Assembly: GCA_022730295.1 (NCBI GenBank)
Contig: DZCM01000015.1
Span: forward strand, 1-35,768
Direction: 5' to 3'
Source of the DNA: Rhodanobacter sp.
Lineage (GTDB): Bacteria > Pseudomonadota > Gammaproteobacteria > Xanthomonadales > Rhodanobacteraceae
Length of the DNA: 35,768 nt
The stretch's first letter is position 1; each line of letters begins with the position of its first letter. A program made the translations under genes and the position numbers. The notes under the pieces were generated by a model. The model saw only the letters and a list, made by a program, of their open reading frames with translations. It did not search any database and was not told the DNA's origin. Below are positions 34,932 through 35,768 of the stretch, one piece after another.

Positions 34932-35305
34932 CGCGCGGGAACGCCGCTGGGATACAGGCGGCACGGTGTGGATCTGCACGGTTGCGCATTCGCCTGGATG
35001 GCCACCAGCCGGTACTGGCTGTCAAAAAACAGCATATCCAGCGGGATCAGCGTGTTCTTCATCCAGAACGTGAGCGGTGCATTCTCGCCAAACACGAACA
35101 GCATGCCGTGATCGGCGGGCATTGACGTGCGATCCATCAAACCATGAGCTTGCTCGGCAGGCGTCTCGGCAACTTCAACGCTGAAGCGATGGCCCGCCAA
35201 GATCACGCTGGCGGCGTTGGATGAATCGGGTCGCGTGCGGCTGCAGCCGGCACACAGCAACAGGACGGCCGCGGCCGTCAGGCAGATCGATGAAATTGTG
35301 CGCAT
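34835..35305 (-). CDS. DUF192 lipoprotein
   Basis: A 156-aa protein with a lipoprotein signal (ICLTAAAVLLLCAGC; lipobox CAGC, Cys21) and a DUF192 domain: FSVEVAETPAEQAHGLMDRTSMPADHGMLFVF, quoted as VEVAETPAEQAHGLMDR and GMLFVF, then FWMKNTLIPLDMLFF and the CRLYPSG and RYVLEVNAG segments. The MxxxxxPLDMxF pattern is diagnostic. The biochemical role of DUF192 is unknown. The gene stands alone, transcribed away from the rrn operon, with the two promoters back to back in about 150 bp. Confidence 0.9.
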   Translation of the reverse strand: MRTISSICLTAAAVLLLCAGCSRTRPDSSNAASVILAGHRFSVEVAETPAEQAHGLMDRTSMPADHGMLFVFGENAPLTFWMKNTLIPLDMLFFDSQYRLVAIQANAQPCRSTPCRLYPSGVPARYVLEVNAGTAARIGARQGNVIKISRLPARTQ

Positions 35306-35458
35306 CGGCGTCGCCGTTGTGGCGGAAAGCCGCAGTCTAGCGCCACTTCATCGATACCTCTTCCAAACGCGAAACGATCACGCTATCCTTGTCGGCCCGC
35401 ATGACGCAGGACGTCGTTCGGGGATCATCCGGGTCGCAAAAAGTTTCTTCGAAAGGTG

Positions 35459-35486
35459 TTGACAGCCCCGGATTGATCGCTACAAT
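35459..35486 (+). promoter_or_regulatory. rRNA operon promoter
   Basis: TTGACA (35459-35464) and TACAAT (35481-35486) are separated by 16 bp. An A/T-rich UP-like tract (AAAAAGTTTCTTCGAAA) lies just upstream, and a G/C-rich discriminator (GGGCGG) lies just after the -10. This is the design of growth-rate and stringent-controlled rrn promoters. It is 228 bp before the 16S 5' end. Confidence 0.85.
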
Positions 35487-35545
35487 GGGCGGCTCGCGAG
35501 ACGAAACGTCACGCGACGCGAAGCCGGAAGGCGGCGCACCGTATC

Positions 35546-35557
35546 GGCTCCTTGACA
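35546..35557 (+). promoter_or_regulatory. boxA-like antitermination site in the rrn leader
   Basis: GGCTCCTTGACA matches 9 of 12 positions of E. coli boxA (TGCTCTTTAACA). A short GACG-AAA-CGTC hairpin at 35500-35510 could serve as boxB. Position between promoter and 16S is right for Nus-factor binding. Confidence 0.55.
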
Positions 35558-35622
35558 GTGTGCACAGGTGACTTGTGTGGGCGGCTTGCGGATGGACGAA
35601 AGTTCATCGATGCAAGACGTCC

Positions 35623-35705
35623 AAACCTTTGAACTATAGTAATTCAGCTTTGAATTGCAGTTCAGGTTTCGGACTCTCCTCAAGATAGACAGCCTTCGGG
35701 TTGTC
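35623..35705 (+). other. rRNA leader hairpins
   Basis: AAACCT..GAACT (35623-35635) pairs with AGTTCAGGTTT (35659-35669), enclosing AATTCA/TGAATT (35641-35646/35651-35656). A second stem GACAGCC-TTCG-GGTTGTC (35688-35705) has a UUCG tetraloop and ends 8 nt before mature 16S. These are likely processing or folding elements of the precursor. Confidence 0.55.
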
Positions 35706-35713
35706 GGTAACTT

Positions 35714-35768
35714 CAAGTGAAGAGTTTGATCCTGGCTCAGATTGAACGCTGGCGGCATGCCTAACACA
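35714..35768 (+). rRNA. rrs: 16S ribosomal RNA, 5' end (partial)
   Basis: The conserved 16S opening is present: GAAGAGTTTGATCCTGGCTC followed by AGATTGAACGCTGGCGGC and ATGCCTAACACA. By alignment to E. coli numbering, position 1 falls near 35714. Only the first 55 nt are inside the window. Confidence 0.97.

Noticed and set aside
35480-35767. A 95-codon minus-strand frame across the rrn leader and 16S start
   Set aside because: It runs antisense to the rRNA promoter, leader and 16S and has no ribosome-binding site or domain.

Overview
This is a 35.8 kb, GC-rich, densely coding chromosomal stretch. The gene content suggests a gammaproteobacterium of the Xanthomonadales (Lysobacterales) type: a diphosphate-dependent phosphofructokinase, a K+-independent H+-pumping pyrophosphatase, a short-LID adenylate kinase, Mpl, a hemL/thiE/rubredoxin neighbourhood and a VpsR-like sigma-54 activator. 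The taxon is an inference. The window ends 55 nt into a 16S rRNA gene, whose promoter and leader are visible.

Layout. Positions 1-4.2 kb (minus strand): class I fructose-bisphosphate aldolase, a small exported TonB-C-like protein, pyruvate kinase and soluble pyrophosphatase. 4.2-10.1 kb (minus): an exported prolyl oligopeptidase, a LemA/DUF2207 pair and a fatty-acid-hydroxylase-type membrane enzyme. 10.1-11.5 kb: two broken genes, a PEP-CTERM protein gene with one in-frame amber codon and an RHS-repeat fragment. 11.6-14.3 kb (minus): hppA and a DUF2846-like lipoprotein, each with a clear terminator. 14.8-17.4 kb (plus): two adjacent zinc-ribbon membrane proteins. 17.4-18.7 kb: PPi-dependent phosphofructokinase on minus, divergent from a plus-strand run adk / membrane protein / mpl / LON-domain protein. 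22.3-23.7 kb: an exported helical protein in operon with a SufR-like [Fe-S] regulator. 23.9-30.9 kb: a sigma-54 activator gene facing a six-gene operon whose order and protein features match the Pseudomonas functional-amyloid operon fapABCDEF. 31.2-34.6 kb: a Cys/Met-metabolism PLP enzyme, hemL, thiE and a divergent rubredoxin. 34.8 kb to the end: a DUF192 lipoprotein and the rrn promoter, leader and 16S start.

Two functional themes stand out. First, pyrophosphate-linked glycolysis: Pfp, HppA, Ppa, aldolase, pyruvate kinase and adenylate kinase lie within 20 kb, so PPi made in biosynthesis can be spent on fructose-6-phosphate, used to pump protons, or hydrolysed. Second, extracellular matrix: an amyloid secretion operon with its own cysteine protease and outer-membrane pore, a sigma-54 enhancer-binding protein beside it, and upstream of the operon a sigma-54-like promoter and a perfect 20-bp palindrome.

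The most unusual single observation is a 115-bp palindromic element inserted inside mpl. It is flanked by a 5-bp target duplication (TGGCG) and adds exactly 120 bp, so the essential-looking enzyme keeps its frame and gains 40 residues next to the active-site segment. Several intergenic hairpin repeats, including two with an exact 10-bp period, are also recorded.
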